A stretch of 64,000 bases of DNA from Streptomyces sp. NBC_00273 (GTDB lineage Bacteria; Actinomycetota; Actinomycetes; Streptomycetales; Streptomycetaceae): the NCBI RefSeq assembly GCF_036178145.1, contig NZ_CP108067.1, forward strand, positions 7,208,501-7,272,500, written 5' to 3'. The notes under the pieces were generated by a model. It was given only the letters and a program-made list of their open reading frames with translations. It was not told the DNA's origin and did no database searches. How positions within the stretch are numbered: the first letter of the stretch is position 1; the number at the start of each line of letters is the position of its first letter. Made by a program: the position numbers and the translations under genes. Of this stretch, positions 17,406 to 26,335 are shown piece after piece.

Positions 17406-18377
17406 TCAGGACTCGGCCGGGGCCACGTCCCGCAGCAACTGGGTGAAGGCGGCCTCGTCGACGACCGGCGTGCCGAAGCTCTTCGCCTTGACCGTCTTGG
17501 AGGTCGCCGAATCGGGGTCGTTGGTCACCAGGAGGCTGGTGAGCCGCGACACGCTCGTCGCGATGTGCAGGCCCGCCTCGACCGCACGGTCCTCCAACAG
17601 TTCCCGCTCCACCGAGGTGTCACCGGAGAAGGCGATCCGCATGCCCTGCTTCAGCGGCTTGCCGTCCTCGAAGCGCCCCGGATTGGGGTGCGGGCACGGC
17701 GGCCGCTTGCGCGAGGGCCGCCAGCTGCCGCCCCGGTAGGAGGCCTGGTACCCGACCCGAGGGGTGACGGCGGAGTCCGACCACTCCGTCAGCGGCCGGC
17801 ATTCCAGCAGGGGCAGCCGTACGCCGCCCTGCGCGGCCGCGTGCAGCGACGGGCGGAACGCCTCCGCGAGCACCCGGGCGTCGTCGAGCGCGTGGTGGGC
17901 GCGCTGCTGGACCACGCCGAAGTGCGCGGCGAGCGACTCCAACTTGTGGTTGGGCAGCGGCAGGTCCAGTTCCTTCGACAGGGCGATGGTGCACAGCCGC
18001 TGACGGACCGGTGCGGTCACGGCGGCCCGCGCGTACTCCCGGGCGATCATCTGCCAGTCGAAGATCGCGTTGTGCGCGACCAGTACCCGGTCCGCGAGCC
18101 GGTCGGCGAACTCCTCGGCGATGTCCTCGAAGAGCGGGGCGTCGGCGAGCATCGCGCTCGTCAGCCCGTGGATCCACACCGGTCCCGGGTCCCGCCGCGG
18201 ATTGACCAGCGTGTACCAGTGGTCCTCCACGTTGCCCTGGGCGTCGAGCCGGTAGACGGCGGCGGAGACTATCCGGTCGTCGCGCGCGAGCCCGGTGGTC
18301 TCCACGTCGACGACCGCGTACCCCTGTGGGTACGCGGTCGGCCACATCGTGTCTGCGGTCGTACGGTCGTCGAGCAT
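17406..18377 (-). CDS. DEDDh 3'-5' exonuclease with C-terminal BRCT domain
   Basis: The 323-residue protein has the DnaQ-type exonuclease motifs: ExoI VVDVETTGL (about residue 20), ExoII HNAIFDWQMIA (about 97) and ExoIIIe HHALDDARVLA (about 159), giving the DEDDh set. Residues about 240-320 (KQGMRIAFSGDTSVERELLEDRAVEAG and LVTNDPDSATSKTVKA in parts) are a BRCT domain, as in some DNA polymerase III epsilon-like proteins and NAD ligases. A role in DNA proofreading or repair is expected from the family. On the minus strand TATCCT lies eight bases before ATG 18377, suggesting a leaderless or nearly leaderless start. Confidence 0.92.
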   Translation of the reverse strand: MLDDRTTADTMWPTAYPQGYAVVDVETTGLARDDRIVSAAVYRLDAQGNVEDHWYTLVNPRRDPGPVWIHGLTSAMLADAPLFEDIAEEFADRLADRVLVAHNAIFDWQMIAREYARAAVTAPVRQRLCTIALSKELDLPLPNHKLESLAAHFGVVQQRAHHALDDARVLAEAFRPSLHAAAQGGVRLPLLECRPLTEWSDSAVTPRVGYQASYRGGSWRPSRKRPPCPHPNPGRFEDGKPLKQGMRIAFSGDTSVERELLEDRAVEAGLHIATSVSRLTSLLVTNDPDSATSKTVKAKSFGTPVVDEAAFTQLLRDVAPAES

Positions 18378-18436
18378 GGTCACAGAGGATATCGGCCCCG
18401 ACTGACACCCGTGGCCGCGCCGGCGCTTCCCGGCCG

Positions 18437-21025
18437 TCAACCCAGGGCGGCGACCAGGTCGCCCGCGGCGAGCTGTTCGAGGCCGCAGCCGTCAACCGGC
18501 CCCGGCAGCAGCCGGTATACGGAGCCGCTGGCGCCGGCGGGCGCGACCTCGCCGTCCACCAGTGCGAGGAACACCGACCGGCCCGAAGCGGCGGTGCCCG
18601 CGAGGGCGTCGACCTCCGTGGACGCCAGCACGTCGTCCGGATCGCGCAGGCCGACCACCCGGCCGGCGAAGGCCGCGGTGTCCTCGCCGGAACCCCGGCG
18701 GTAGGTCCACAGTTCGTCGGGGTCGCTAGGCCGGGGCGTACGGCGCAGCACGGCCACCTCGCGGCAGCGCGCGGCCGCGTGCCAGGCGGCCAGCTCCCAC
18801 AGGGTGGTGCGGCCGGTCGAGAAGTACTGGAACAGGTCGCGGCCGATCCGGGCCAGGTCCTCCTGGTGCGCCCACACGCTGTGGTAGCCCTCGTCGTCGG
18901 GCAGGTGGACGTCGGTCCACAGGAAGCCGCGCCGCTCCAGGTCGACGAGGAGCGGCACGTGGATCCGGGAGTTGCCGACCAGGTCGTAGCGCTGGCGCAC
19001 GGTCCGCGGGTCGTAGCGGGCGGTGCGGCCGGAGCGGGTGGGCAGGGCCATGAACCCGGCGAAGGCATCGGGCAGCAGCTCGAAGGGGATGTTGTTGTAG
19101 CTGAAGACGACCGGCATGGCGAAGCGCACACCGGAGTCGGCCAGGGCGTCCAGGTCGATGTCCACGTACTCGCTCGCCCCGTGCGGCGCCGGCGCCGAGA
19201 CGAGGTCGCCGGAGTGGACGACGGCCCGCGCGCCGTACACGAGGTTCGTGAAGTCGCACAGGCCCGCGTAGTTCCAGTCGGCGTCGAACAGCACCACCGA
19301 CAGGTCCAGGTCCACGCGCTTGCGCGCCGGCTCCATCCAGTGCAGGAACATGCGCAGCACCTCGCCGTCCGGCAGCGCCTGGAAGCTGCCCTTGGGTACG
19401 GTGACCAGGGCCTTGGCCGCCGCCCGCTCGGCGGAGGGGACGTGGAGGTGGGCGAGGCGGGAGTCGAGGACCGCCACGTCGCACGGATCGGCCGCGGCCA
19501 GCCGGCGCAGCACCTCGCCCTCGAACAGCTCGCACACCGAACGGGTCACCGCCTCGGTCAGCGGGGCCCGGTCGTCCGACACGGTGAAGGAGTGCGCGAC
19601 CTGTCCGCGCGGGAAGAACACCCGTCGGGTTCCGGGGAGGTGGCGGATCCGCAGCCGTCCGAGCGCGGACAGCACCGGCCCGGGCCCGGCCTTCGGCAGC
19701 CGTCGCGCCAGTACCTCGGCGACCTGTGGCGGCAGGGCGTCGGCCGCGTACAGCCGCAGCAGGTGGTCCAGGCGGCGGACGAGCTCACCGGGCCGTTCGG
19801 CCAGTACGGCCAGGGCCCGGTCCGGATCCCCGCCGCGCAGGGCCTCCTCGGCGCGCCCCAGCCAGGTGGCCGCCCGGACGCGCGAGCCGTCGACCCGCAC
19901 CGCGTGCGGGTGCGCGGCCGCGGTGGCGAGCAGTGCGGCGCCGAGGACGGTGCCGGTGGTGTCGGTGCCCCGGAGCACGGCGAAGGCGAGAGCGGCGCGC
20001 GGGTGGCGGGCGTACTGCTCGAAGGGGTGCAGGATCTCGGCGGCCCGCTTCCACAGGTCCGCGTGGCGCAGGACGTCCTCGACGAGCAGGGCGGGATCGA
20101 GGCCGTCCAGGACGGCCAGCAGGTCGCGCCGCAGCGGGCGCGGCAGGGAGCGCAGGCGCGGGGGCTCCAGGAGGTCGGCCTCGCCGCCGGACCACACGGC
20201 GAGCAGCCGCAGCACGTCGGTGGCGGTGGTGAGCCGCTCGGGCAGCAGGGTCCGTACGGCCTCCCGCGTACGGCGCTCGCGCAGCAGGGTGCCCAGCACC
20301 AGGGCCTTGGTCTCCCGCACCGGTACGGCGTCCGGGAGCCAGTCGAGGCCGGCCGGCACGTGGGCGAGGAGCACCCGGGCCTCTTCCCGGTCCTGCGGGG
20401 AGAGCGGGGTGCGGCGGGCGAGGAGCTTGCCGAGGGCGGTGACGGAGTCGGCCGCTCGGTCGGTGGCGAAGGCCAGCAGCCGCAGCGGGCCGCCTCCGGA
20501 GGGAACCTCCCCCGGGGGCGGGGACGGCCGGATGAAGGGATCGGCGGTGTCGACCCGGCGGTGGCAGATCGGGCAGCCGGTGTGGTCGGCGCCGTCCCAG
20601 CAGGTCCGGCAGACCAGGTGGGCGCAGGGGGCGACGGGGTGGACGCTGCCGACGGTCCCGCACAGCACGCACGGCTGGTCCGGCCACTGCAGGAGCAGGG
20701 TCATGACGCGGTCGATCCACAGCGCGTGGGTGTCGTCGGGCACCGAGGCCGGGAACGAGCGGAACAGCGGCATGTGGGTGCGGTCCGCCCCCAGCAGGAT
20801 GTCGATGTCCCGGATCAGCTGCGCGCCGGCGGTGGCGAGTCCGGTGGGTCCGAGCCAGGCGAGCGCCGAACGCAGCGGGACCGTCAGGGCGTAGCCCCGG
20901 TCGAGCAGTTCGGCCTCCAGGGCCGTCAGGCCCTCGGTCGTCGACGGATCGCCCGGGCGCGGCCCGGCCTGGTCGACGTAGACGGTGTGCAGACGGCGCA
21001 ACAGGACGGTCGACAGTTCGGGCAA
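18437..21025 (-). CDS. RING-finger protein with TerD-like domain (MXAN_6230/SCO0854 family)
   Basis: The protein of about 862 residues has a bona fide C3HC4 RING pattern at residues 119-154 (C-x2-C-x11-C-x-H-x2-C-x2-C-x8-C-x2-C), unusual in bacteria. A helical region of some 350 residues follows. Near residues 570-690 is a segment with TerD-like features (KRVDLDLSVVLFD, then DFTNLVYGARAVVHSGD). TerD proteins bind calcium in tellurite/stress systems. The start chosen is TTG 21025, with GGAGGACT about nine bases upstream; an upstream frame to 21148 is less likely. Cellular role unknown; RING suggests a protein-protein or ubiquitin-like scaffold. Confidence 0.83.
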   Translation of the reverse strand: MPELSTVLLRRLHTVYVDQAGPRPGDPSTTEGLTALEAELLDRGYALTVPLRSALAWLGPTGLATAGAQLIRDIDILLGADRTHMPLFRSFPASVPDDTHALWIDRVMTLLLQWPDQPCVLCGTVGSVHPVAPCAHLVCRTCWDGADHTGCPICHRRVDTADPFIRPSPPPGEVPSGGGPLRLLAFATDRAADSVTALGKLLARRTPLSPQDREEARVLLAHVPAGLDWLPDAVPVRETKALVLGTLLRERRTREAVRTLLPERLTTATDVLRLLAVWSGGEADLLEPPRLRSLPRPLRRDLLAVLDGLDPALLVEDVLRHADLWKRAAEILHPFEQYARHPRAALAFAVLRGTDTTGTVLGAALLATAAAHPHAVRVDGSRVRAATWLGRAEEALRGGDPDRALAVLAERPGELVRRLDHLLRLYAADALPPQVAEVLARRLPKAGPGPVLSALGRLRIRHLPGTRRVFFPRGQVAHSFTVSDDRAPLTEAVTRSVCELFEGEVLRRLAAADPCDVAVLDSRLAHLHVPSAERAAAKALVTVPKGSFQALPDGEVLRMFLHWMEPARKRVDLDLSVVLFDADWNYAGLCDFTNLVYGARAVVHSGDLVSAPAPHGASEYVDIDLDALADSGVRFAMPVVFSYNNIPFELLPDAFAGFMALPTRSGRTARYDPRTVRQRYDLVGNSRIHVPLLVDLERRGFLWTDVHLPDDEGYHSVWAHQEDLARIGRDLFQYFSTGRTTLWELAAWHAAARCREVAVLRRTPRPSDPDELWTYRRGSGEDTAAFAGRVVGLRDPDDVLASTEVDALAGTAASGRSVFLALVDGEVAPAGASGSVYRLLPGPVDGCGLEQLAAGDLVAALG

Positions 21026-21176
21026 AGGGGGGAGTCCTCCGGAACCGGAAAGGGGGAGTGGGCGGTGGCGGAGAGGGGACGCGCTACGGGTTTCTGAGGA
21101 AGTGAGAAGGAAGCACGTCGCGGAGCCGCCCCCGCGGCGCAGATACAACCACGGGCCCGGGAGCGCGCCAAGCGAT

Positions 21177-21839
21177 TTATCGCGGCGGGGCCGCGCCGGC
21201 CGCCGGGTCCGGTGCGAGCAGGGCGTGCACCAGGGCCCGTACGGACAGCAGGAACAGCCGGTCCGGGTCCGCCGGGCGGGCCAGGGCGCGGGCGAGGGCC
21301 GGGTCGTGGGGAGCCGCGGCGGGGTCCCAGAGCTCGCTCTCGGCCGGGGACTGCGCGGGGGAACGTTCGCGGTTGCGCTCGACGAGCAGGTACCCGACGA
21401 CCTGGAACTGCACGGCCCGGACCGCGTCCGCCGCCCGGGAGCCGCGCAGCCCGGCGGCGTGCACCTCGTGGACGAGTGCCTGCTGGGCGGGCAGGAACAT
21501 CCGCTCGGTGAGCCCGCGTTCGTGGACCATCGCGATCAGGTGCGGACGGGTCCGCAGTTCGCGGCGCAGGATCCGGGCCACCGCCAGGATCCGGTCGGCG
21601 GGGGTGCGGCCGGTGGGCCGGATCGCCCCCACCTCCTCCACGGTCCGCTCGACGAGGGCGTCGAGCAGCGATTCGCGGTTGCCGACGTGCCAGTAGATGG
21701 ACGTCACGGCGGTGCCCAGCTCGGCGGCGAGCCCCCGCATGGTGAGCGCGGCCGGACCGTGCTGCATGACCAGGGACGCGGCGGCGTCCAGCACCTCGTC
21801 ACGGGTGAGCGTGGTTCTGGCCACGGCGTCCACCACCAA
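21177..21839 (-). CDS. TetR family transcriptional regulator
   Basis: The 220-residue protein has an N-terminal TetR DNA-binding domain with helix-turn-helix TMRGLAAELGTAVTSIYWHVGNRE (about residues 33-56, quoted in overlapping parts) and a C-terminal ligand/dimer domain of helices. It is divergent from the decarboxylase operon at 21949-26199. The shared 100-base gap contains a perfect 15-base inverted repeat (21897-21911), which is the probable operator. Start is TTG 21839 or the adjacent GTG codons. The inducer is unknown, presumably an operon substrate. Confidence 0.9.
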   Translation of the reverse strand: MVVDAVARTTLTRDEVLDAAASLVMQHGPAALTMRGLAAELGTAVTSIYWHVGNRESLLDALVERTVEEVGAIRPTGRTPADRILAVARILRRELRTRPHLIAMVHERGLTERMFLPAQQALVHEVHAAGLRGSRAADAVRAVQFQVVGYLLVERNRERSPAQSPAESELWDPAAAPHDPALARALARPADPDRLFLLSVRALVHALLAPDPAAGAAPPR

Positions 21840-21896
21840 TCTGTCGGATCGTCAATTCTCGTCCGTGCAGGGGTCTTTACCCTTCATCGGTGGCGG

Positions 21897-21911
21897 TGTA
21901 ACTGTGTTACA
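21897..21911. promoter_or_regulatory. Inverted-repeat operator between TetR gene and decarboxylase operon
   Basis: TGTAAC-TGT-GTTACA is a perfect inverted repeat with six-base arms in the divergent promoter gap, 38 bases before the operon start. TetR regulators usually bind such palindromes near their own gene, so this is the best candidate site for the adjacent regulator. Confidence 0.65.
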
Positions 21912-21948
21912 GAACCGACTCCCCCCGAGCCGAGGGATGGTGCGAGAC

Positions 21949-22758
21949 ATGGCACGCGTACGGTACGGAGCGCGGACCGAGGCCGAGATCGCGGCGTCGC
22001 GCGAGAAGAGTTCCAAGCTCCCCGACATCTGGTCCACCGGCGTCGTGGCCGTCTGGGAGAGCGACCCCGACGTGGTCGCGGCGGTCCTGCCGCCGCCGCT
22101 CAAACCGGCCGACCGACCCCTGCTACGGGCCAACATCAGCAAGGTCGACCTGCCCGGCTACCCGCTCGGCGCCGGCTCGGTGGCCGTCGCCGCCCAGCAC
22201 GGCGGGGTCGAGGGCTGGTACCCCCTGGTCATGCCGATGACCCTGGAGCGCGCCCTGACCGGCGGCCGCGAGGTCTTCGGCGAGCCGAAGAAGCTCGGCG
22301 AGGTCACCGTGGAGCGCGACGGCCTCGTCGTACGGGCCGCTCTCGCCCGGCACGGGATCGCCTTCGTCGAGGTGCGCGGGGCGGTGGACCGCCCGCTGCC
22401 GCTGCCCGAGCCCACCCAGAAGACCGACTTCTACTTCAAGTTCCTGCCCGCCGTCGACGGTTCGGGCTTCGACGTGGACCCGGTGCTCGTGCACTGCACG
22501 CGCAACGAGAAGGTCCGCAAGCTGGAGCACGTCACCGGGGACGTCGTGCTGCGCGAGTCGATGTTCGATCCGGTCGCCGACCTTCCCGTCCGCCGGATCG
22601 TGGAGATCACCATCGGCGAGAAGACCACCGACCAGAAGGGCCGGGTCGTCGAACGGGTCAGCGCCCAGGCCCTGCTCCCGTACGTCCACCAGCGCTACGA
22701 CGACCCCATGCAGATCCTCGACGCACCCCCGGAGGGATCGTCAGGGGGGAGGGGCTGA
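21949..22758 (+). CDS. Acetoacetate decarboxylase family protein
   Basis: The 269-residue protein has the ADC fold signature REVFGEPKKLGEV (about residues 103-115), in which the lysine pair corresponds to the Schiff-base lysine of acetoacetate decarboxylase. Surrounding segments (LRANISKVDLPGYP, GGVEGWYPLVMPMT) fit ADC-like enzymes, some of which decarboxylate or instead catalyse aldol/dehydratase chemistry. It heads a four-gene operon with an SDR and two ACMSD-type amidohydrolases, with gaps of 1, 9 and -4 bases. ATG 21949 follows GAGGGATGG; an in-frame ATG exists at 21937. Confidence 0.87.
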   Translation: MARVRYGARTEAEIAASREKSSKLPDIWSTGVVAVWESDPDVVAAVLPPPLKPADRPLLRANISKVDLPGYPLGAGSVAVAAQHGGVEGWYPLVMPMTLERALTGGREVFGEPKKLGEVTVERDGLVVRAALARHGIAFVEVRGAVDRPLPLPEPTQKTDFYFKFLPAVDGSGFDVDPVLVHCTRNEKVRKLEHVTGDVVLRESMFDPVADLPVRRIVEITIGEKTTDQKGRVVERVSAQALLPYVHQRYDDPMQILDAPPEGSSGGRG

Positions 22759-22759
22759 C

Positions 22760-23644
22760 ATGCGACTCGAACCAGGACAGGTGGCCGTGGTCACCGGAGC
22801 CGCCAGCGGCATCGGCCTCGCCATGGCCCGCCGCTTCGCCGCCGAGGGACTGAAGGTGGTCCTCGCCGACGTCGAGGAGGGCGCCCTGCGCAAGGCCGCC
22901 GACGAACTCGTCGCGGACGGGGCCCGGGTGCTCGCCAGAGTGGTCGACGTCAGCGACCGCGAGTCCGTGATCGCGCTGGCCGACGCCGCCTACGAGGCCT
23001 TCGGCGCCGTGCACGTGGTCTGCAACAACGCGGGCGTCGGCTCCGGCGCCGAGGGCCGGATGTGGGAGCACGAGCCCAACGACTGGAAGTGGGCCTTCTC
23101 CGTGAACGTGTGGGGGGTCTTCCACGGCATCCAGGCCTTCGTCCCCCGCATGATCGCCGCCGGCGGCCCCGGCCACGTCGTCAACACCTCCTCCGGCGAC
23201 GGCGGCATCGCCCCGCTGCCCACCGCGTCCGTGTACGCCGTCACCAAGGCGGCCGTGGTCACCATGACCGAGTCGCTCTACGCCCACCTCAAGGCGGAGG
23301 GCGCCCCCGTCGGGGCCTCCGTCCTCTTCCCCGGACCGCACATGCTGCGCACCGGGCTGTGGGAGTCGCACCGCAACCGGCCCGAGCGGTACGCGAAGGA
23401 ACGCCCGCGCAAGGCTCCGTACCGCAGCCTCGACCAGTACGAGGCGGCGATGCGGAAGGCCGGCCACGAGGTGCGGTTCACCCCGGTCGAGGAGGTCGCC
23501 GAGCACGTCGTCGACGGCATCCGCGCCGACCGCTTCTGGATGCTTCCGGCCGGCGAGCACAGCGACCGGCAGATCCGCGCCCGGTCGCAGTCGATGCTCG
23601 ACCGGACCAACCCCGGCTACCTGGAAAGCTTCATCCTCGACTGA
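22760..23644 (+). CDS. SDR family NAD(P)-dependent oxidoreductase
   Basis: The 294-residue classical SDR has TGAASGIGLAMA (about residues 13-24), NNAGVG (about 90), a Ser in NTSSGDGG (about 140) and the catalytic YAVTK (about 160). The C-terminal extension of about 60 residues (FTPVEEVAEHVVDGIRADRF) is longer than in FabG and resembles actinobacterial SDRs acting on hydrophobic substrates. It starts two bases after the decarboxylase stop, so expression is coupled. It probably oxidises or reduces a keto/hydroxy intermediate of the pathway. Confidence 0.9.
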   Translation: MRLEPGQVAVVTGAASGIGLAMARRFAAEGLKVVLADVEEGALRKAADELVADGARVLARVVDVSDRESVIALADAAYEAFGAVHVVCNNAGVGSGAEGRMWEHEPNDWKWAFSVNVWGVFHGIQAFVPRMIAAGGPGHVVNTSSGDGGIAPLPTASVYAVTKAAVVTMTESLYAHLKAEGAPVGASVLFPGPHMLRTGLWESHRNRPERYAKERPRKAPYRSLDQYEAAMRKAGHEVRFTPVEEVAEHVVDGIRADRFWMLPAGEHSDRQIRARSQSMLDRTNPGYLESFILD

Positions 23645-23653
23645 GGGGCGTCT

Positions 23654-24979
23654 GTGGTGAGTGCGAACGAAGACCGGCCCGGGAACCCGACCGAGGACCG
23701 GACCGAAGACCCGTACCTGATCATCTCCTCCGACTGCCACGCGGGCCTGCCCACCGAGCAGTACCGGCCCTACCTGGACTCCCGCTTCCACCCCCAGTTC
23801 GACGAGTTCCTCGGCGAACGCGACGCCCGCCGGGCGGAGGCCACCCGCCTCGGCGTCCGCAACGAGGCCTTCGCCGAGAAGTGGTTCCACGACCACGCGG
23901 AAGGCCTCAAGGGCGGCTGGGACACCGGGCAGCGGCTGAAGGAACTCGACGGCGACGGCGTGGCCGCCGAGGTCGTCTTCCCCGACGCGGACGCCGTCGA
24001 CAGCCAGACCGCCGCCCCCTTCGGCGTCGGCCTCGGCCTCTCCGGCGACCAGGACCCCGAGCTCGGCATGGCGGGCGCGCAGGCGCACAACCGCTGGCTC
24101 GCGGAGTTCGTCGGGCAGAACCCGGAGCGGCACTGCGGAGTCGCCCTGCTCCCCATCACGGGCGAGCCGGAGAAGGTCGTCGCCGAGATCCACCGGGCCA
24201 AGGCGTCCGGGCTGGGCGCGCTGATGATCCCCGCGATGTGGGTGGACAAGGCGCCCTACCACGACCGCCGCTACGACCCCGTATGGGCGGCCGCCGCCGA
24301 AGCGCAGATGCCGATCGTCACCCACTCCGGGTCCTCGCCGCGCCACGAGTACGGCGACCACCTGGGCATCTTCGTCTCCGAGGTCACCTGGTGGCCGGCC
24401 CGCCCGCTGTGGTTCCTGCTCTGGTCGGGGGTCTTCGAACGCCACCCCGGCCTGAAGTTCGGCGTCGCAGAGGCGGGCTGCTGGTGGCTGCCGAACCAGC
24501 TGTGGTTCATGGACCGGCTCTACCTCGGCGCGCACGGCGGCAAGAAGCTCTCGCCGTTCGAGGAGCTGAAGCGGCCGCCCAGCGAGTACCTGGACCGCCA
24601 GGTGTTCATCTGCGCGACGAACACCAAGCGCCGGGAGCTCGCGCAGCGGTACGAGATCGGCGTCGACAACATCCTGTGGGGCTCGGACTTCCCGCACCCC
24701 GAGGGCACCTGGCCGAACACCCGGGCCTGGCTGAAGAACACCTTCCACGACATCCCGGTCGCCGAGACCCGCCGGATGCTCGGGCTCGCGGCGGCCGACG
24801 TCTTCGGCTTCGATACCGCGAAGCTGGCCCCGATCGCCCGCCGGATCGGCCCCACCCCGGCGGAACTGGGCCAGTCCCCGGACCAGGCGGCGGTGGAGGC
24901 CTCCTGGGCCCGCTCCCGCGAGGTGGGCCGCCACTGGCTCACCGACCACGACTTCCCGGTCCTGGGGGTGAACCCGTGA
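23654..24979 (+). CDS. Amidohydrolase family protein (ACMSD-like TIM barrel), copy A
   Basis: The 441-residue protein is an amidohydrolase-2 family TIM barrel. The N-terminal metal region reads ISSDCHAGLPTEQYRPYLD (about residues 24-42), the mid-barrel histidine lies in PIVTHSG (about 218) and the catalytic Asp lies in ILWGSDFPHPEG (about 340-351). The second histidine of the usual HxH is replaced by Gly, as in several actinobacterial members. Relatives decarboxylate or hydrolyse ring-cleavage products. The GTG start follows GGGGCG. Its stop overlaps the next gene. Confidence 0.88.
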   Translation: MVSANEDRPGNPTEDRTEDPYLIISSDCHAGLPTEQYRPYLDSRFHPQFDEFLGERDARRAEATRLGVRNEAFAEKWFHDHAEGLKGGWDTGQRLKELDGDGVAAEVVFPDADAVDSQTAAPFGVGLGLSGDQDPELGMAGAQAHNRWLAEFVGQNPERHCGVALLPITGEPEKVVAEIHRAKASGLGALMIPAMWVDKAPYHDRRYDPVWAAAAEAQMPIVTHSGSSPRHEYGDHLGIFVSEVTWWPARPLWFLLWSGVFERHPGLKFGVAEAGCWWLPNQLWFMDRLYLGAHGGKKLSPFEELKRPPSEYLDRQVFICATNTKRRELAQRYEIGVDNILWGSDFPHPEGTWPNTRAWLKNTFHDIPVAETRRMLGLAAADVFGFDTAKLAPIARRIGPTPAELGQSPDQAAVEASWARSREVGRHWLTDHDFPVLGVNP

Positions 24980-26199
24980 CGTCCGAGGACCGCTACACGG
25001 TGATCTCGGCGGACTGCCACGCGGGCGCCGACCTGCTCGACTACAAGCCGTACCTGGCCAAGCGCCACCACGAGGACTTCGACGCCTGGGCCGCCACGTA
25101 CGCGAACCCGTACGAGGACCTCCTCGCGGACACCGCCGACCGCAACTGGAACTCGGCGCGCCGCCTCGCCGAACTCGAAGCGGACGGCATCGTCGCGGAA
25201 GTCCTCTTCCCGAACACCATCCCGCCGTTCTTCCCCAAGGCCTCCCTGATGGCCCAGCCCCCGACGGCCGCCGAGTACGAGCTGCGCTGGGCGGGGCTGC
25301 AGGCCCACAACCGCTGGCTGGCGGACTTCTGCGCGGACGCGCCGGGGCGGCGGGCGGGGGTGGCGCAGATCCTGCTGAACGACGTCGACGCGGCGGTGCA
25401 GGAGATCCGCCGCACGAAGGCGGCCGGCCTGACGGGCGGCATCCTGCTGCCGGGCGTCCCGCCCGGCTCCACCGTCCCCGAGCTGTACTCCGCCGCCTAC
25501 GACCCCATCTGGGCGGTGTGCGACGAGCTGCACGTCCCCGTCAACCACCACGGCGGCTCGGCCTCACCGCCGCTCGGCGACGAACCGGCGGCCCGGGCCG
25601 TCTTCATGGTGGAGACGACCTGGTTCTCGCACCGCGCGCTGTGGCACCTCGTCTTCGGCGGGGCCTTCCGCCGCCACCCGGGCCTCAAGCTGGTCCTGAC
25701 GGAGCAGGGCTCCGGGTGGATCCCCGGCGTGCTGGAGATGCTGGACTACTACCACGGCCGCCTGGTCGCGGCTTCGGCCACGGCCGAGTCCAAGTTCGGG
25801 GCGGGCCTCGCGGAGTCGATGGGCCGGGGCCCGAGCGAGGTCTGGCGGGACAACTGTTTCGTGGGAGCGAGCTTCATGCGCCCCCACGAGGTCCCGCTGC
25901 GGGAGCGGATCGGCCTCGACAAGATCATGTGGGGCAGCGACTACCCCCACGACGAGGGCACCACCCCCTTCTCCCGCGAAGGCCTCCGCATCGCCTACGC
26001 GAGCCTCCCGCGCGAGGAGGTCGCCGCGATGGTCGGCGGCAACGCGGCCCGCGTGTACGGCTTCGACCTCGCCCTGCTGGACGCGGTCGCCGCCAAGCAC
26101 GGCCCCCTGGTCTCGGAGATCGCGCAGCCCCTGACGGAGATCCCGCCGGGGGCCACCAGCCCGGCGTTCGCCCGGGGCGCCTCGGTCCGCGTCTGGTGA
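24976..26199 (+). CDS. Amidohydrolase family protein (ACMSD-like TIM barrel), copy B
   Basis: The 407-residue paralogue of the preceding protein starts with ISADCHAGADLLDYKPYLA. It has VNHHGGSASPP in the position of the mid-barrel histidine and IMWGSDYPHDEG for the catalytic Asp region. The GTG start lies inside the TGA of copy A (GTGA), so the two are translationally coupled and may form a heteromer. The much longer open frame that extends upstream to 23062 is a shadow of copy A and the SDR. A strong hairpin follows at 26210-26244. Confidence 0.88.
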   Translation: MTSEDRYTVISADCHAGADLLDYKPYLAKRHHEDFDAWAATYANPYEDLLADTADRNWNSARRLAELEADGIVAEVLFPNTIPPFFPKASLMAQPPTAAEYELRWAGLQAHNRWLADFCADAPGRRAGVAQILLNDVDAAVQEIRRTKAAGLTGGILLPGVPPGSTVPELYSAAYDPIWAVCDELHVPVNHHGGSASPPLGDEPAARAVFMVETTWFSHRALWHLVFGGAFRRHPGLKLVLTEQGSGWIPGVLEMLDYYHGRLVAASATAESKFGAGLAESMGRGPSEVWRDNCFVGASFMRPHEVPLRERIGLDKIMWGSDYPHDEGTTPFSREGLRIAYASLPREEVAAMVGGNAARVYGFDLALLDAVAAKHGPLVSEIAQPLTEIPPGATSPAFARGASVRVW

Positions 26200-26209
26200 C
26201 ATCCCCGTG

Positions 26210-26244
26210 CCGGGGCGGCTCAACACGTAGGTGAGCCGCTCCGG
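26210..26244 (+). terminator. Terminator-like hairpin ending the decarboxylase operon
   Basis: CCGGGGCGGCTCA (26210-26222) pairs with TGAGCCGCTCCGG (26232-26244) over 13 bases, one of them a G-U pair. It begins 11 bases after the stop of amidohydrolase B. No T-run follows, as is common in Streptomyces. From 26245 to 26335 nothing was recognised. Confidence 0.7.
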
Positions 26245-26335
26245 TGAGATCCACTCGATGCCGGTGACCAGCGTCCTCCCGAATACGTCGAGAGATGCAT
26301 ATGGCTGGCATCGTCGTTGAACTCGGCCAGCGGGT

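Noticed and set aside
18326-21097. A 923-codon open frame on the plus strand opposite the RING protein
   Set aside because: It is antisense to a gene with clear RING and TerD-like motifs, is full of Arg/Gly/Gln repeats from GC-rich third-position bias, and has no recognisable domain.
23062-24975. The long upstream extension of the second amidohydrolase frame
   Set aside because: It overlaps the SDR and the first amidohydrolase; the real start is the coupled GTG at 24976, where family homology begins.
26200-26335. The left end of the TnpB element or a Y1 transposase (TnpA)
   Set aside because: No HUH motif or left-end hairpin was recognised; the segment after the operon terminator looks unrelated and the in-frame TGA marks the break.
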